DNA of 64,000 nucleotides from Planctomycetota bacterium (GTDB taxonomy: Bacteria; Planctomycetota; Phycisphaerae; Phycisphaerales; UBA1924): positions 60,853 through 124,852 of the forward strand of contig JANRJM010000003.1 in assembly GCA_033763975.1 (NCBI GenBank), written 5' to 3'. The translations under genes were made by a program, and so were the position numbers. Under the pieces are notes generated by a model. The model was given only the letters and a program-made list of their open reading frames with translations. It ran no database searches and was not told where the DNA came from. Shown in pieces: positions 25,494 to 34,867 of the stretch (position 1 is the stretch's first letter; each line of letters begins with the position of its first letter).

Positions 25494-26699
25494 ATGGCGC
25501 GGAATCGAACGTCCCGACTGCTGGCGGTGGGCTGCGTGGCGCTCGCGGGGGCGTTGGGAGCGCACGCGCAGAGCGAGCCGCCGGCGGCCCCGGTGCAGCC
25601 CGTTCCCCCCGTGCAGCCGCCGCCCGTGCCGCAGAGTGAGGCGCCGCCGATCGATCCGCAGACGGGCGCGGTGCGTGTGTTCTCGTTCGGCGACGTGCCC
25701 CCCCGGATCAAGGTCGAGTCGTGGCTGCGGGGCGATCCGGTGGGCGCGTTCGAGCCGGGCACCGTCTACGTCGTGTGGTTCTTCTCGACGTGGAGCAAGG
25801 CGAGCGAGGAGGCCATCCCCACGCTGCGCGCGGTGCACGAGCAGTTCCAGGGCGCGGGCGTGCGGCTGGTGGGCGTCAGCGTCTGGGAGACCACCAAACC
25901 CGCGCCGGGCGACGCGTACGTCGAACGCCTGCGCGCGTACCTCGGCGCGGAGCCGGGAGCGCTGATCCCCGGGTCGGTCGCGTTCGACGGGGCCGCGGGC
26001 GAGATGGCCCAGACGTGGATGCGCGGCGCCGACCGCCGGTCGATCCCCAGCGCCTTCGTGATCGACGCGAAGGGGCGCGTCGCGTGGATGGGGCACCCGC
26101 TGAGCGTGACCGAGCCGCTGGCGACGATCGTGTCGGAGGTGGTGGCGGGGACGTTCGACGCGCTGAAGGCCAGGGAGCGTGCCCAGGACCAGCAGAAGAC
26201 GGTCGATGCCATCCGCCGCGTTGATCGCCGGCTGTTCCGGGCGATGGAGGCCCAGGACGGGAAGGACGCGATGCGCCTGGTCGAGGAGATGATCGCGCTT
26301 CGCCAAGAGGACGGCGTCGCCCGCGTGCAGGACGTGTTCGAACTGGCGCTGATGGAGAACAAGAACGCCGACGCGGTGGCGTGGGCGCTGCGCCTGGCCG
26401 AGGGCCCCATCGCGGGGAACGCGCTCGTGCTGAACAACCTGGCCTGGGGCATCGCGACGGACGAGCGCCTGGAGACGCGTGACCTGGACGCGGCGCTGAT
26501 CCTGGCGGAGAAGGCGAACACGGCCGCGCAGGGGCGGGAGGCGTACGTGCTCGACACGCTCGCGCGGGTGTGCTTCGAGCGGGGCGAGGTCGCGCGGGCG
26601 GTGGAGTTGCAGGAGCGCGCGATCGAGCACGCCCGCGCGGACCAGAAGGACGAGTACCGCGCGGTGCTCGAGGCTTACCGCGCCGGTCGGCGTCCCTAG
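25494..26699 (+). CDS. Secreted TlpA-like protein without redox cysteines, plus helical repeat domain
   Basis: A 401-residue protein. Signal peptide ends near AGALGAHAQ, followed by a Pro-rich linker. Residues about 80-220 form a thioredoxin-like fold (TVYVVWFFSTWSKASEEAIP, LVGVSVWETT, SIPSAFVIDAKGRVAWMGHP) with the cis-proline present. The usual WCxxC is WSKAS, so it cannot do thiol-disulfide exchange by the normal route. Residues 230-401 are helical and resemble TPR/Sel1-like repeats (ALVLNNLAWGIATDERLE). ATG 25494 has GGAGG 5 nt upstream; a GTG at 25452 is an alternative. It heads an operon with nnrE 19 bp downstream. Confidence 0.82.
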   Translation: MARNRTSRLLAVGCVALAGALGAHAQSEPPAAPVQPVPPVQPPPVPQSEAPPIDPQTGAVRVFSFGDVPPRIKVESWLRGDPVGAFEPGTVYVVWFFSTWSKASEEAIPTLRAVHEQFQGAGVRLVGVSVWETTKPAPGDAYVERLRAYLGAEPGALIPGSVAFDGAAGEMAQTWMRGADRRSIPSAFVIDAKGRVAWMGHPLSVTEPLATIVSEVVAGTFDALKARERAQDQQKTVDAIRRVDRRLFRAMEAQDGKDAMRLVEEMIALRQEDGVARVQDVFELALMENKNADAVAWALRLAEGPIAGNALVLNNLAWGIATDERLETRDLDAALILAEKANTAAQGREAYVLDTLARVCFERGEVARAVELQERAIEHARADQKDEYRAVLEAYRAGRRP

Positions 26700-26718
26700 G
26701 CGCCCGGGAAAGGGACTC

Positions 26719-27504
26719 ATGGCCCGCGCACGACCCACCGACCTGCTGGTCTTCTCGCGCGATGCGCTCCGACGTCTCGACGACGCCTGCGCGCGCGAGT
26801 ACGCCATCCCCACGCTGCTGCTCATGGAGAACGCCGGGCGGCTTGCGGCCGAGACGGCCCTCGACGGGCTCGGGGACGAGGATTCCCCCGCCGCCCTCGT
26901 CGTGTGCGGCCCGGGGAACAACGGCGGCGACGGGCTGGTCGCCGCCCGGCACCTGCACAACGCGGGCGTGCGCGTCGAGATCCTCGCGCCCCTGGGCGAC
27001 GCCTTCCGCGGAGACGCCGGCGTGCAGCGCGAGATCGTCGGCCGCATGGGGCTGGCGCCGCGGGCGGACGCCGACGCCGAGCGCGCCTGGCGCGACCTGC
27101 GGGCCTCGGGCGTGGTGATCGACGCCCTGTTCGGCACGGGGCTGACCCGCGCGGCGGACGGGGCGGCCCGCGACGCGATCGGGTCGATCAACGCCCTGGC
27201 CACCCGGGGCGTGCCAGTGCTGAGCGTCGACTGCCCTTCGGGCATGGACGCCGATACGGGGCGCGTGCTGGGCGAAGCGGTGCGGGCGAGCGTGACGCTG
27301 TCGCTGGTGGGCCTGAAGGAGGGGTTCCTGACGCTCGACGCCCAATCCCTGCTGGGAGAAGTAGTTGTGGGCGACATCGGCGCTCCGCGCGAACTGGTGG
27401 AGCGTCTGGGGAGGCGGGTGCCCGCGCCGGCGATCGCCGAGACCAAGTCCGGCGCCCGGCGCGCTCCGGCGGCGCGCGGCAAGGCGCGTGCGGAGTCGGA
27501 GTAG
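26719..27504 (+). CDS. nnrE: NAD(P)H-hydrate epimerase
   Basis: A 261-residue single-domain YjeF_N protein that interconverts R and S forms of hydrated NAD(P)H so the dehydratase can repair them. Signatures: YAIPTLLLMENAGR near residue 30, ALVVCGPGNNGGDGLVAARH near residue 60 (nucleotide-binding loop), VVIDALFGTGLTR, and VLSVDCPSGMDADTG with the catalytic Asp. In many bacteria this domain is fused to the dehydratase; here the partner nnrD is separate at 39660. AAAGGGA precedes the ATG. Its stop codon region contains TAGAAT (27502-27507), a possible -10 box for the next gene. Confidence 0.93.
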   Translation: MARARPTDLLVFSRDALRRLDDACAREYAIPTLLLMENAGRLAAETALDGLGDEDSPAALVVCGPGNNGGDGLVAARHLHNAGVRVEILAPLGDAFRGDAGVQREIVGRMGLAPRADADAERAWRDLRASGVVIDALFGTGLTRAADGAARDAIGSINALATRGVPVLSVDCPSGMDADTGRVLGEAVRASVTLSLVGLKEGFLTLDAQSLLGEVVVGDIGAPRELVERLGRRVPAPAIAETKSGARRAPAARGKARAESE

Positions 27505-27546
27505 AATCGGGTCTCGGGGCGGGCCGTCTGGGTCGGAGGGACCGTT

Positions 27547-27993
27547 ATGGCCGTGCGCATGGAACTCGCCAGGATCCTGATCCGCGAGCTCAACGACTAC
27601 CAGATCATCGAGCTGCGCGAGGTGGCCCCGCCGACCGAGAGCGGGGAGCCGGGCGGGCAGATGGAGGGCGGGCGGGCGTTCCCGATCGTGATCGGCCTGC
27701 CCGAGGCGCAGGCGATCGAGCGACGGCTCAAGGGCATCCAGATCAAGCGCCCGCAGACGCACGACCTGCTGGCGAACGTGGTGGAGGCGCTGGGCGCGAA
27801 GCTGGAGTCGATCACGATCAACGACCTGACCGACCACACGTTCTTCGCGACGCTGGACGTGCGGACGAGCGCGGGCGAACTGCGCCGCATCGACTCGCGT
27901 CCGAGCGACGCGATCGCGCTGGGAATCGCGGGCGGGGTGCCGATCTACGTGGAAGAGCACGTGCTCGAGGCGGCCAACCGCGATGAGTCCTGA
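27547..27993 (+). CDS. DUF151 / bifunctional nuclease family protein
   Basis: A 148-residue cytoplasmic protein of the BFN (DUF151) family. It has FPIVIGLPEAQAIERRLKGI near residues 40-60, RPQTHDLLANVVEALGAKLE, then YFATL-like text (HTFFATLDVRTSAGELRRID) and RPSDAIALGIAGGVPIYVEE near the end. Members have been reported with nuclease activity in plants and bacteria; the true role in bacteria is unclear. GGAGG lies about 8 nt before the ATG. The end overlaps truD by 11 bp. Confidence 0.9.
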   Translation: MAVRMELARILIRELNDYQIIELREVAPPTESGEPGGQMEGGRAFPIVIGLPEAQAIERRLKGIQIKRPQTHDLLANVVEALGAKLESITINDLTDHTFFATLDVRTSAGELRRIDSRPSDAIALGIAGGVPIYVEEHVLEAANRDES

Positions 27994-29317
27994 CGCCGAG
28001 GGCGGGGCGACGGGGGCGAGCGGGGCCCGCCCCGGCACGCACGCCGCGCCGCGCGCGTATGTCACGCCGGAACAGGCCGGCCTGGGCGGGGTGCTGAAGG
28101 AGCGTCCCGAGGATTTTCTGGTCGACGAAATCCCGCTGTACCAGCCGTCGGGCGAGGGCGAGCACATCTACCTGCTGGTGCAGAAGCGGGGCATGTCGAC
28201 GATGGAGATGGTGCAGGTGGTGGCGCGTCACTTCGGCGTGCGCCGGGCCGCGGTCGGCTACGCGGGGCTCAAGGACAAGCGGGCCATCACGCGCCAGGTG
28301 GTGTCGGTGCACACGCCGGGGAAGACATTCCACGAGTTCCCGATGCTGCAGCACGAGTCGGTCCAGGTGCTCTGGGCCGACATGCACGCGAACAAGCTCC
28401 GCCCCGGGCACCTCAAGGGCAACCGCTTCTCGGTCAAGATCCGGGGCGTCCCGCCCACGGGCGTGCTGACGGCCCGTGCGGTGCTGGAGCGGCTTCGGGC
28501 CACGGGCGTGCCCAACCGCATCGGCGAGCAGCGGTTCGGGCTGCTGGAGAACAACCACCTCGTGGGGCGCGAGCTCGTGAAGGGCGACTTCGAAGCCGCG
28601 GCCCGCGAACTGCTGGGGGCCTCGGCCGAGCACCCGGAGATGAACACCGAGGCGCGCGCCCTCTTCGCGGAGGGCCGGTTCCGCGAGGCGCTGATGAAGT
28701 ACCCGCCCGGCGCGCGGACCGAGCTCATCGTGCTCAACGGGCTGTCGCAGGGGCTGGACGCGAAGCGCGCCTTCATGCGCCTCGACGAGCCCGTGCTCCG
28801 CTACTACCTGAGCGCGTTCCAGAGCGCCGTCTTCAACGACGTGCTGGACGCGCGCGTCATCGACGGCACGCTGGGCACGCTCCGCACCGGCGACCTCGCG
28901 TTCAAGCACATCAACGGCGCGGTGTTCGCGGTCGACGAGCCCACGCAGGCCGACCCCGCAACGGCCCAGCGCCTCGCGACGTTCGAGATCAGCCCGTCGG
29001 GGCCGATGTGGGGGGCCTCGATGCCCCTGGCCTCCGGCGTCGTCGGCGAGGCCGAGAGCGCCGCGCTGGCCCGCGTGGGCGTGACGCCCGCCGACCTGGC
29101 GGCGTTCGACCTGCGGGCGCGCGGGACGCTGGAGGGCAAGCGCCGCCCGCTGCGCGTGCCGCTGATCGACCCGGAGGTCGAAGGCGGCGTCGACGAGCAC
29201 GGTGCGTACGTGCGCTGCGCGTTCGAGCTGCCCCGTGGCTCGTTCGCGACCGTCGTGATGCGCGAGGTGATGAAGCCCGCGCGAGAGCGCGACGCCGACG
29301 CCGAGGAGGGCGCATGA
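27983..29317 (+). CDS. truD: tRNA pseudouridine(13) synthase TruD
   Basis: A 444-residue cytoplasmic enzyme converting U13 of certain tRNAs to pseudouridine. The N-terminus has KERPEDFLVDEIPLYQPSGE. The catalytic Asp is in the hallmark GYAGLKDKRAITRQ near residue 95, and RFGLLENNHLVGREL matches the family's NYFG-type region in variant form. The insertion domain contains ISPSGPMWGASMPLASG. The start at 27983 overlaps the DUF151 gene, and the stop overlaps the HAD gene in ATGA. Somewhat longer than the E. coli enzyme, as usual for eukaryote-like TruD/Pus7 forms. Confidence 0.93.
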   Translation: MSPDAEGGATGASGARPGTHAAPRAYVTPEQAGLGGVLKERPEDFLVDEIPLYQPSGEGEHIYLLVQKRGMSTMEMVQVVARHFGVRRAAVGYAGLKDKRAITRQVVSVHTPGKTFHEFPMLQHESVQVLWADMHANKLRPGHLKGNRFSVKIRGVPPTGVLTARAVLERLRATGVPNRIGEQRFGLLENNHLVGRELVKGDFEAAARELLGASAEHPEMNTEARALFAEGRFREALMKYPPGARTELIVLNGLSQGLDAKRAFMRLDEPVLRYYLSAFQSAVFNDVLDARVIDGTLGTLRTGDLAFKHINGAVFAVDEPTQADPATAQRLATFEISPSGPMWGASMPLASGVVGEAESAALARVGVTPADLAAFDLRARGTLEGKRRPLRVPLIDPEVEGGVDEHGAYVRCAFELPRGSFATVVMREVMKPARERDADAEEGA

Positions 29318-30006
29318 GCACGAGCAGCACAAGCGCGAGCACCCCGCCCGGACGCGTCGGCATGGTCTGCTTTGACCTCGGGGGCGTCATCGTCAAGCAC
29401 CACCGCGCCTGGCGCGACGCGTGCGCGGCGGTCGGGCTCGAGCTGCGTCCGGGGATCGAGGACCCCGCGCTCGTCGCCCGCCGGCGCGAACTCACCGCGC
29501 TCTATCACGTGGGGCGCCTGGGCTGCGACGAGTTCTTCTCGGCGCTCGCCGACGCGACCAACGCGCTCTACACGCGCGACGAGGTGCGCCGGCTGCACGA
29601 CGCCTGGATCTACGCCGAGTACGAGGGGATCGCCGACGTGCTGCACGACCTGGTGCGGGCCGATCGGGCGCGCACGGGCGTGCTCTCGAACACGAACGCG
29701 TCGCACTGGGCGCGCGTCGGGCCGGCGCCCGCGGGGGCGGCGCTCCCCTACTTCCCGGCCGCGGCGGTCCTCGGGCACCGGCACGCGAGCCACCTGCTGG
29801 GGCTCGCCAAGCCCGACCCGGCGATCTACCGCGCGTTCGAGCGCGAGACGGGTGCGCGCGGGCCGGAGATCCTGTTCTTCGACGACCTGCCCGAGAACGT
29901 CGCCGCCGCCGCCGCGCTTGGATGGCGCACCGTGCTGGTCGATCACCTCGGCGACACCGCGTCGCAGGTACGGCTCGCGCTGCGGCGCCACGACCTGCTC
30001 GACTGA
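29314..30006 (+). CDS. HAD-family hydrolase
   Basis: A 230-residue cytoplasmic phosphatase-like protein. Motif I is FDLGGVIVKH (nucleophile Asp near residue 20, but with GG where DxD phosphatases have a second Asp, as in the YihX-like group). Motif II is TGVLSNTNASHW. Motif III Lys is in LGLAKPDPAIYRAFER and motif IV in EILFFDDLPENVAAAAALGW. This pattern fits the YihX/epoxide-hydrolase-type HAD subgroup, which includes sugar-phosphate phosphatases. Translationally coupled to truD (ATGA). Substrate unknown. Confidence 0.88.
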   Translation: MSTSSTSASTPPGRVGMVCFDLGGVIVKHHRAWRDACAAVGLELRPGIEDPALVARRRELTALYHVGRLGCDEFFSALADATNALYTRDEVRRLHDAWIYAEYEGIADVLHDLVRADRARTGVLSNTNASHWARVGPAPAGAALPYFPAAAVLGHRHASHLLGLAKPDPAIYRAFERETGARGPEILFFDDLPENVAAAAALGWRTVLVDHLGDTASQVRLALRRHDLLD

Positions 30007-30035
30007 CGCGGCGCCGAACTCGCGCCACCCGCCGA

Positions 30036-32423
30036 TCACTCCCGCGCGATCTCGATGTCCAGCCCCGCCTGCGCCGGCGCCAGGCACGACCGATCCGAGC
30101 ACGCCTGGTACGTCACCACAAGCCGCGGCACGCCCCGGCGCTCGCCCGAGCGCTCCAGCACCACCCGCAGCGGGAACGACCCCGCGTACACGCGCACGCG
30201 CGCGTCGCCCTCCCCGAAGTCCTCGCCCGCGGGGTAGTCCGCGAAGCACCGGATGTCCGGGGCGCCCGTGACATCGACGCGGAACGGGGTCATGGCGCTC
30301 GCGGCCTGGGTCGCGCCCGGGTTCGCCGCCCCGACGTGCCAGCCCTCGGCGATCTGCACCAGCAACTCGACGATCACCGGCGTGCCGGGCTCGATCTCCA
30401 CGCGATCCGTCGGCGAGAAGACCTTCACCACGTCCGGCACGCCCGGGCTGGGCGTGGTCTTGCGCTGCGACTCGACGGGGCGCGCGGACCGCGCCTCGGC
30501 AACGCTGGCGGGGCGTTCGGCGTGCGCCGGGCCCTCCGCCCGCAGCAGCAGGCGCAGCAGCGCCCGGACGGCGTTGACCGAGGACTGCGGCGAAGCGGCG
30601 AGACGTGCCCCCACGCTCTCGAGCGCTACCGCGGCACGTGTGGCGTGCGCGTCATCGCCGGTGAGGTCGGCGAGGTCGATCAGCGCGTGGACCATGGTGG
30701 AAAAGCCGCTGGGGAGCGCCCCGTCGTGCAGGGTGGACGTACGCACGAAGAGGTCGCGCTCCGCGGAGCGCGTGTCGAGGATGAGCCCGGTGGCGTCGTC
30801 AAAGAACGCCCGCTTCGCGTGCGCCAGCAGGTCGAGCGCCTGCCCGACGCGCCGTGCACGCTCCGCGCCCGTGTGCGCCCGCGCGACGGCGCACAGGCCC
30901 TCGATCATCGCGGCGTAGTCCTCGAGCAGCGCGGGGATCTTCGAGACATTCGCCCGGTGTGAGCGGAGCAGTCCCCCGTCGGGCGCGCGCATGCGCGACA
31001 GCACGAAGTCCGCCGCACGCTCGGCGGCCGCCAGAAACGCCGGTTCGCCGAGGTCCGCGGAGGCGGTGGCGAGCGCACGGATCATCATGCCGTTCCACGC
31101 GGCGATGACCTTGTCGTCGGTGCGGGGCTGCGGGCGTCGGTCGCGGCTTTCGAGCAGGGCCGCGGAGACGCGCGTGAGCCGCTCGACGAAATCGGTCGGC
31201 GACATCTCGAACCGCCCGGCGAGGCGCTCGGGGCGATCGTGCAGGCGGGGTACCCACGCCGAAGGCTCGTCGGGGTGGTGCGGGTCGCGGAAGTTGGGCG
31301 GCCCGTCGAGCCCGTACGCCCGGGCCGCAAAGTCGGCGGCGGCGTTCGCCACGTCGCGCAGTTCGGCGATCGCGTTGACCTCGGGCGGGCAGAGGGCGGC
31401 CCGCACCTGCCCGGGCGACCACACGTACGTCGCGCCTTCGCGTCCGTCGGTCTCGGCGTCCTGCGCGCACAGGAACCCGCCGTGCGCGCCGGTCAGACGC
31501 GTCCGCACGTAGCGGATCGCCTCGCGGGCGGCCCGGGCATACTCCCCGTCGCCGGACCGGCGCGCCTCGCGCGCGAACACGCCCGCGAGCATCGCGTTGT
31601 CGTAGAGCATCTTCTCGAAGTGCGGGACCGTCCACGACTGATCGACGCAGTAGCGATGGAACCCGCCCCCCAGGTGGTCGCGCAGCCCGCCGAGCATCAT
31701 CGCGTCGAGGGTCGTGCGCACGGCGATGTCGATCGCGTCGCCGGTCGCGTCGTCGGCCGCCCGCTCGCGCACGTCGAGGAGGAACTCGAGGATGGCGGGC
31801 TGGGGGAACTTGGGCGCGGGGCCGAACCCGCCGTGCGCACGGTCGAACTGCCGGAGCACGTGCGAGAGCGCGTCGGTGACGGGGGCGTCGCCCAGGTCGG
31901 CGCGGGCTTCGCGCCCTTCCAGGTGCTCGCGCACCGCCGCCGCCATCGCCTCGGCCTGGGCGAGGACCGCGTCGCGCTGCTCGCGCCAGGCGCGCGCCAT
32001 GCCGGCGAGCACGGCGCGGAACTCCGGGAGGTTGTGCGCGGGCTCGCGGGGAAAGTACGTCCCGCAGTAGAACGGGCGGAGCGACGCGGGCTCCAGGAAC
32101 ACCGACATCGGCCACCCGCCGTGCCCGCGCTGCACGAGCGTGGCGGCCATGTAGATGTCGTCGACGTCGGGGCGCTCCTCGCGGTCGAGCTTGATGGGCA
32201 CGAAGTGCTCGTTGAGGTCGCGCGCGGTCGCGTCGTCCTCGAACGACTCGCGCTCCATCACGTGGCACCAGTAGCACGTGGAGTAGCCGATCGACAGGAA
32301 GATCGGCACGTCGCGCCGACGCGCCTCCAGGAAGGCCTCTTCGCCCCACGCCCACCAGTCCACCGGGTTGTGCGCGTGCTGCAGGAGGTACGGGCTGGAT
32401 TCGCGGGCGAGTCGGTTGGGCAT
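30036..32423 (-). CDS. DUF255 (YyaL-type) thioredoxin-domain protein with a C-terminal DsbD-like domain
   Basis: A 795-residue protein. Residues 1-170 are the DUF255 thioredoxin fold: [20 protein letters not shown], then [20 protein letters not shown] with the CxxC near residue 50, and [13 protein letters not shown]. Residues about 200-650 are an (alpha/alpha)6 barrel as in YyaL/SSP411. Residues about 668-795 are extra and resemble the N-terminal domain of DsbD ([12 protein letters not shown], then [14 protein letters not shown] with a Cys pair). This end is not part of usual YyaL proteins. Function of the family is unknown. The ATG 32423 has TACACT six nt upstream and no Shine-Dalgarno, so it may have its own leaderless promoter. 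Confidence 0.88.
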   Translation of the reverse strand: MPNRLARESSPYLLQHAHNPVDWWAWGEEAFLEARRRDVPIFLSIGYSTCYWCHVMERESFEDDATARDLNEHFVPIKLDREERPDVDDIYMAATLVQRGHGGWPMSVFLEPASLRPFYCGTYFPREPAHNLPEFRAVLAGMARAWREQRDAVLAQAEAMAAAVREHLEGREARADLGDAPVTDALSHVLRQFDRAHGGFGPAPKFPQPAILEFLLDVRERAADDATGDAIDIAVRTTLDAMMLGGLRDHLGGGFHRYCVDQSWTVPHFEKMLYDNAMLAGVFAREARRSGDGEYARAAREAIRYVRTRLTGAHGGFLCAQDAETDGREGATYVWSPGQVRAALCPPEVNAIAELRDVANAAADFAARAYGLDGPPNFRDPHHPDEPSAWVPRLHDRPERLAGRFEMSPTDFVERLTRVSAALLESRDRRPQPRTDDKVIAAWNGMMIRALATASADLGEPAFLAAAERAADFVLSRMRAPDGGLLRSHRANVSKIPALLEDYAAMIEGLCAVARAHTGAERARRVGQALDLLAHAKRAFFDDATGLILDTRSAERDLFVRTSTLHDGALPSGFSTMVHALIDLADLTGDDAHATRAAVALESVGARLAASPQSSVNAVRALLRLLLRAEGPAHAERPASVAEARSARPVESQRKTTPSPGVPDVVKVFSPTDRVEIEPGTPVIVELLVQIAEGWHVGAANPGATQAASAMTPFRVDVTGAPDIRCFADYPAGEDFGEGDARVRVYAGSFPLRVVLERSGERRGVPRLVVTYQACSDRSCLAPAQAGLDIEIARE

Positions 32424-32458
32424 GGGCGCAGTGTACAGCCGCCCCCGGGCCCGCCCGG

Positions 32459-33430
32459 CTACCCGCGTGCGCCCAGCGTTTTCACGATGAGCGCGATCAC
32501 ATGCCGCCCGCGCGTGGGGTCCGCGGGTGTGCGCACCAGCCCCGGCGCCGACGGGCCCCGCTCGGGTTCGTCCGCGTCGGGCGACGCCCCGCCCCCCAGC
32601 ACGGCCATCGCTCGCACGCTCGACGCCAGCGCCGCGTCGGCCGGCAGGCGCACCAGCGAGATCACCGCGACGCTCTCGATGCAGCGCACGTCGTCGCCCC
32701 GGGCGTCTTCCAGCACGGCCCCGCGGAGTCGCTCGAACGAGGCGGCGTACCCCGACGCAGCCTCGGAAAGCACCCGCGCGTCGAGGGGCTGCTCGTCGCG
32801 GGCGTGCGCCGAATCGAACAGCCGGCGCAGCGGCTCGAGCGCACCCGCGAGCACCTCGCGCGCGTGCAGCACCCGCTCGCCCGTCGCCTGCACGAGCACG
32901 GGGAGGGCGACCGTGCCCAGCGGACGGGCCAGACGCTCTTCCTGGCGCTGCGCCACCGACGCCGCCGGCGACCGCGCGATGAAGGCCCCCGCCCGCAGCG
33001 CGAACCGGTCGAGCGCGGCGGCGACCGGGACCGACAGCCCCGGGTTCGGGCCCGCTCGCAGGATGTCGCGCGAGATGGCGCCCAGGCGCGAGCGCTCGCA
33101 CGCGAAGTCGTCGTCGCGCACGAACGCGCGCAGGGCGGCGTACCGCGCGTCGTCGCGGATGCTCTCGTGCACGCCCCGCAGATCGTCCAGCGGGCTCGCG
33201 TCGTCCAGGCCCAGGCGCAGCACGCCCGCGTCGAACAGCGAGGTCGTCCACGACCACGACCGGGCGAGCTCGGCGTACGCGCGCGTGCGGGCCGCCTCCT
33301 GCACCGCGTCGGGCGCGCCGTTCAGCATGGCCCCGGGCATGAGCGTGACCGCGGTCGACGCGAGCAGCATCGCGGCCATCGCCGGGGCTTCTCGCGTCGA
33401 CAGGTGATAGGGGCTCACAACGATCAGCAC
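32459..33430 (-). CDS. Hypothetical protein in the tatD-lgt-galE operon
   Basis: A 323-residue, Ala/Arg-rich, mostly helical protein I do not recognise. The start is probably GTG 33430 (AAGGA 9 nt upstream). A hydrophobic stretch [19 protein letters not shown] near residues 18-36 may be a signal or anchor, and ATG 33379 is an alternative start just before it. Later text includes [18 protein letters not shown] and a C-terminal [12 protein letters not shown]. It lies 15 bp downstream of the alpha/beta hydrolase gene and 35 bp upstream of the DUF255 gene, all on one strand. Confidence 0.65.
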   Translation of the reverse strand: MLIVVSPYHLSTREAPAMAAMLLASTAVTLMPGAMLNGAPDAVQEAARTRAYAELARSWSWTTSLFDAGVLRLGLDDASPLDDLRGVHESIRDDARYAALRAFVRDDDFACERSRLGAISRDILRAGPNPGLSVPVAAALDRFALRAGAFIARSPAASVAQRQEERLARPLGTVALPVLVQATGERVLHAREVLAGALEPLRRLFDSAHARDEQPLDARVLSEAASGYAASFERLRGAVLEDARGDDVRCIESVAVISLVRLPADAALASSVRAMAVLGGGASPDADEPERGPSAPGLVRTPADPTRGRHVIALIVKTLGARG

Positions 33431-33445
33431 GCTGGCGTCCTTGCG

Positions 33446-34867
33446 TCACGGGGCGGGGCAGCGCTCCGCGATCCAGTCGTAGATGCGCTCCAGGCGCTTG
33501 GGCAGTTCCAGAAAGAGCACCTCGTGCCCGCCCTCGACCAGATCGCGCTCGGGGCGACCCAGCCGTTCCCACAGCGCATCGCCCAGGGGCGAGGGCACCG
33601 CGAGGTCACGCGCGCCCTGCACGCACAGGAACGCGCGCCCGCGCAGGCCCGGTGCCGCGTGGAACGAGTCGAGGCGCGACGCGCGGAGATACCCCTCGCG
33701 CACGCGTGCCAGGTCGGCCGGCATTGCGCCGGGCGCCCAGCGGAACTCGACCGCGTCGATCATCTCGCGGTAGTTGCTGAGCTCGGTCATGAGCCACCAG
33801 TGACACCCGCCGCCGACCACGACGCCCCCGGCGTACGCCGCGGGGGTTCTCGCCACGACCACCGGCAGCGTGATCGCGCCCGCGCTGAACCCCATCGCGA
33901 CGACCGGGGCCTCGCGCACGCCGGGGCGCTGGGCGTGCACGTGGGCGAGCGCCGCCTGGGCGGCGTAGGCGCACTCGGCGGCGCGCGTGTCGAAGGCGTT
34001 CGCCACCTCGCGCACGCGCGCATCCAGGTCCTGCGAGGGATCGAGCTCGGCGACGAACTTCTCCGTGAAGCGAGAGGGCTGGCAGAGCATGCGCAGCACG
34101 CCGTAGCCGCGGGCGCGCAGGTCGTTGGTCGTGCGTTCGAGCAGGCCGGTGGGCGTGCCGAACATGCCGGGCATCAGCAGCACCACGCCGCGGACGCGCC
34201 CGCCCTGCGGCGCCCCCGCGTCCTCGCCGGGCGGTGCGCCGGCGGGCTCGTAGTACGCGAACCACGTGCGCTCGAGCCACAGCGCGCCAGTGTCGTCGCG
34301 CTGCGCCGACACGAACCGGAAGGTGAGCGACGCGTCGTGCTTGCGCCGGCGGGGCACCATCGCGCCCGCCTCGACCGCTTCCGCGGAGAGCACCATCGCG
34401 CCGGGTCCTTCGGACCGGATCTCGGTGTCGGGTGGCAGTTGATCGCCGAAGAGCGCCCGCGCGTCCGCGTCGTCGGCGAGGCGCGACACGCGCGCCGGGC
34501 TCCACGTTCGCCGGATCTCGGGTTTCAGGATCAGCCCCTCGACGGGCACGATCACGCCCATCAGCCCGTCGGTGCCCTGCACGCCCTCGCGCGCGGGCCA
34601 GGCGCCCTCGAGCGCCGGCGACGCCGCCGTCGCGTCGATCTTCGGGAAATCGCCCCAGATGTCGATCGCGGGGAGCGACTCGTGCGGCTCGGCGGGCTGC
34701 GCCCGGGCCGCGCCCGGGGCGACGAGCGCAGTCATCGCCACGCATGCGCACACGACCCACGCCCTCACAACCGCCGCTCGCACGCCCCACGCTCGCGCGG
34801 AACTCGCAGGCGCGCGGCGGGCGGACGCGGGACGCGCCGAGATCGGGAGCACCCCGCGGGCGGTCAT
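33446..34867 (-). CDS. Exported alpha/beta hydrolase
   Basis: A 473-residue protein. A long N-terminus with basic residues leads to a hydrophobic stretch ending [11 protein letters not shown] (signal peptide, cleavage near residue 60). The nucleophile elbow is [15 protein letters not shown], Ser near residue 326. The likely catalytic His is in [14 protein letters not shown] near the end, and an Asp in [15 protein letters not shown] preceding oxyanion region reads [20 protein letters not shown]. It is probably a periplasmic esterase or peptidase-like hydrolase; substrate unknown. The start at 34867 overlaps the galE stop (ATGA), hence coupling with galE. Confidence 0.82.
   Translation of the reverse strand: MTARGVLPISARPASARRAPASSARAWGVRAAVVRAWVVCACVAMTALVAPGAARAQPAEPHESLPAIDIWGDFPKIDATAASPALEGAWPAREGVQGTDGLMGVIVPVEGLILKPEIRRTWSPARVSRLADDADARALFGDQLPPDTEIRSEGPGAMVLSAEAVEAGAMVPRRRKHDASLTFRFVSAQRDDTGALWLERTWFAYYEPAGAPPGEDAGAPQGGRVRGVVLLMPGMFGTPTGLLERTTNDLRARGYGVLRMLCQPSRFTEKFVAELDPSQDLDARVREVANAFDTRAAECAYAAQAALAHVHAQRPGVREAPVVAMGFSAGAITLPVVVARTPAAYAGGVVVGGGCHWWLMTELSNYREMIDAVEFRWAPGAMPADLARVREGYLRASRLDSFHAAPGLRGRAFLCVQGARDLAVPSPLGDALWERLGRPERDLVEGGHEVLFLELPKRLERIYDWIAERCPAP

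Noticed and set aside
30007..30035. Terminator between the convergent HAD and DUF255 genes
   Set aside because: The 29-bp gap has no convincing stem or T-run.
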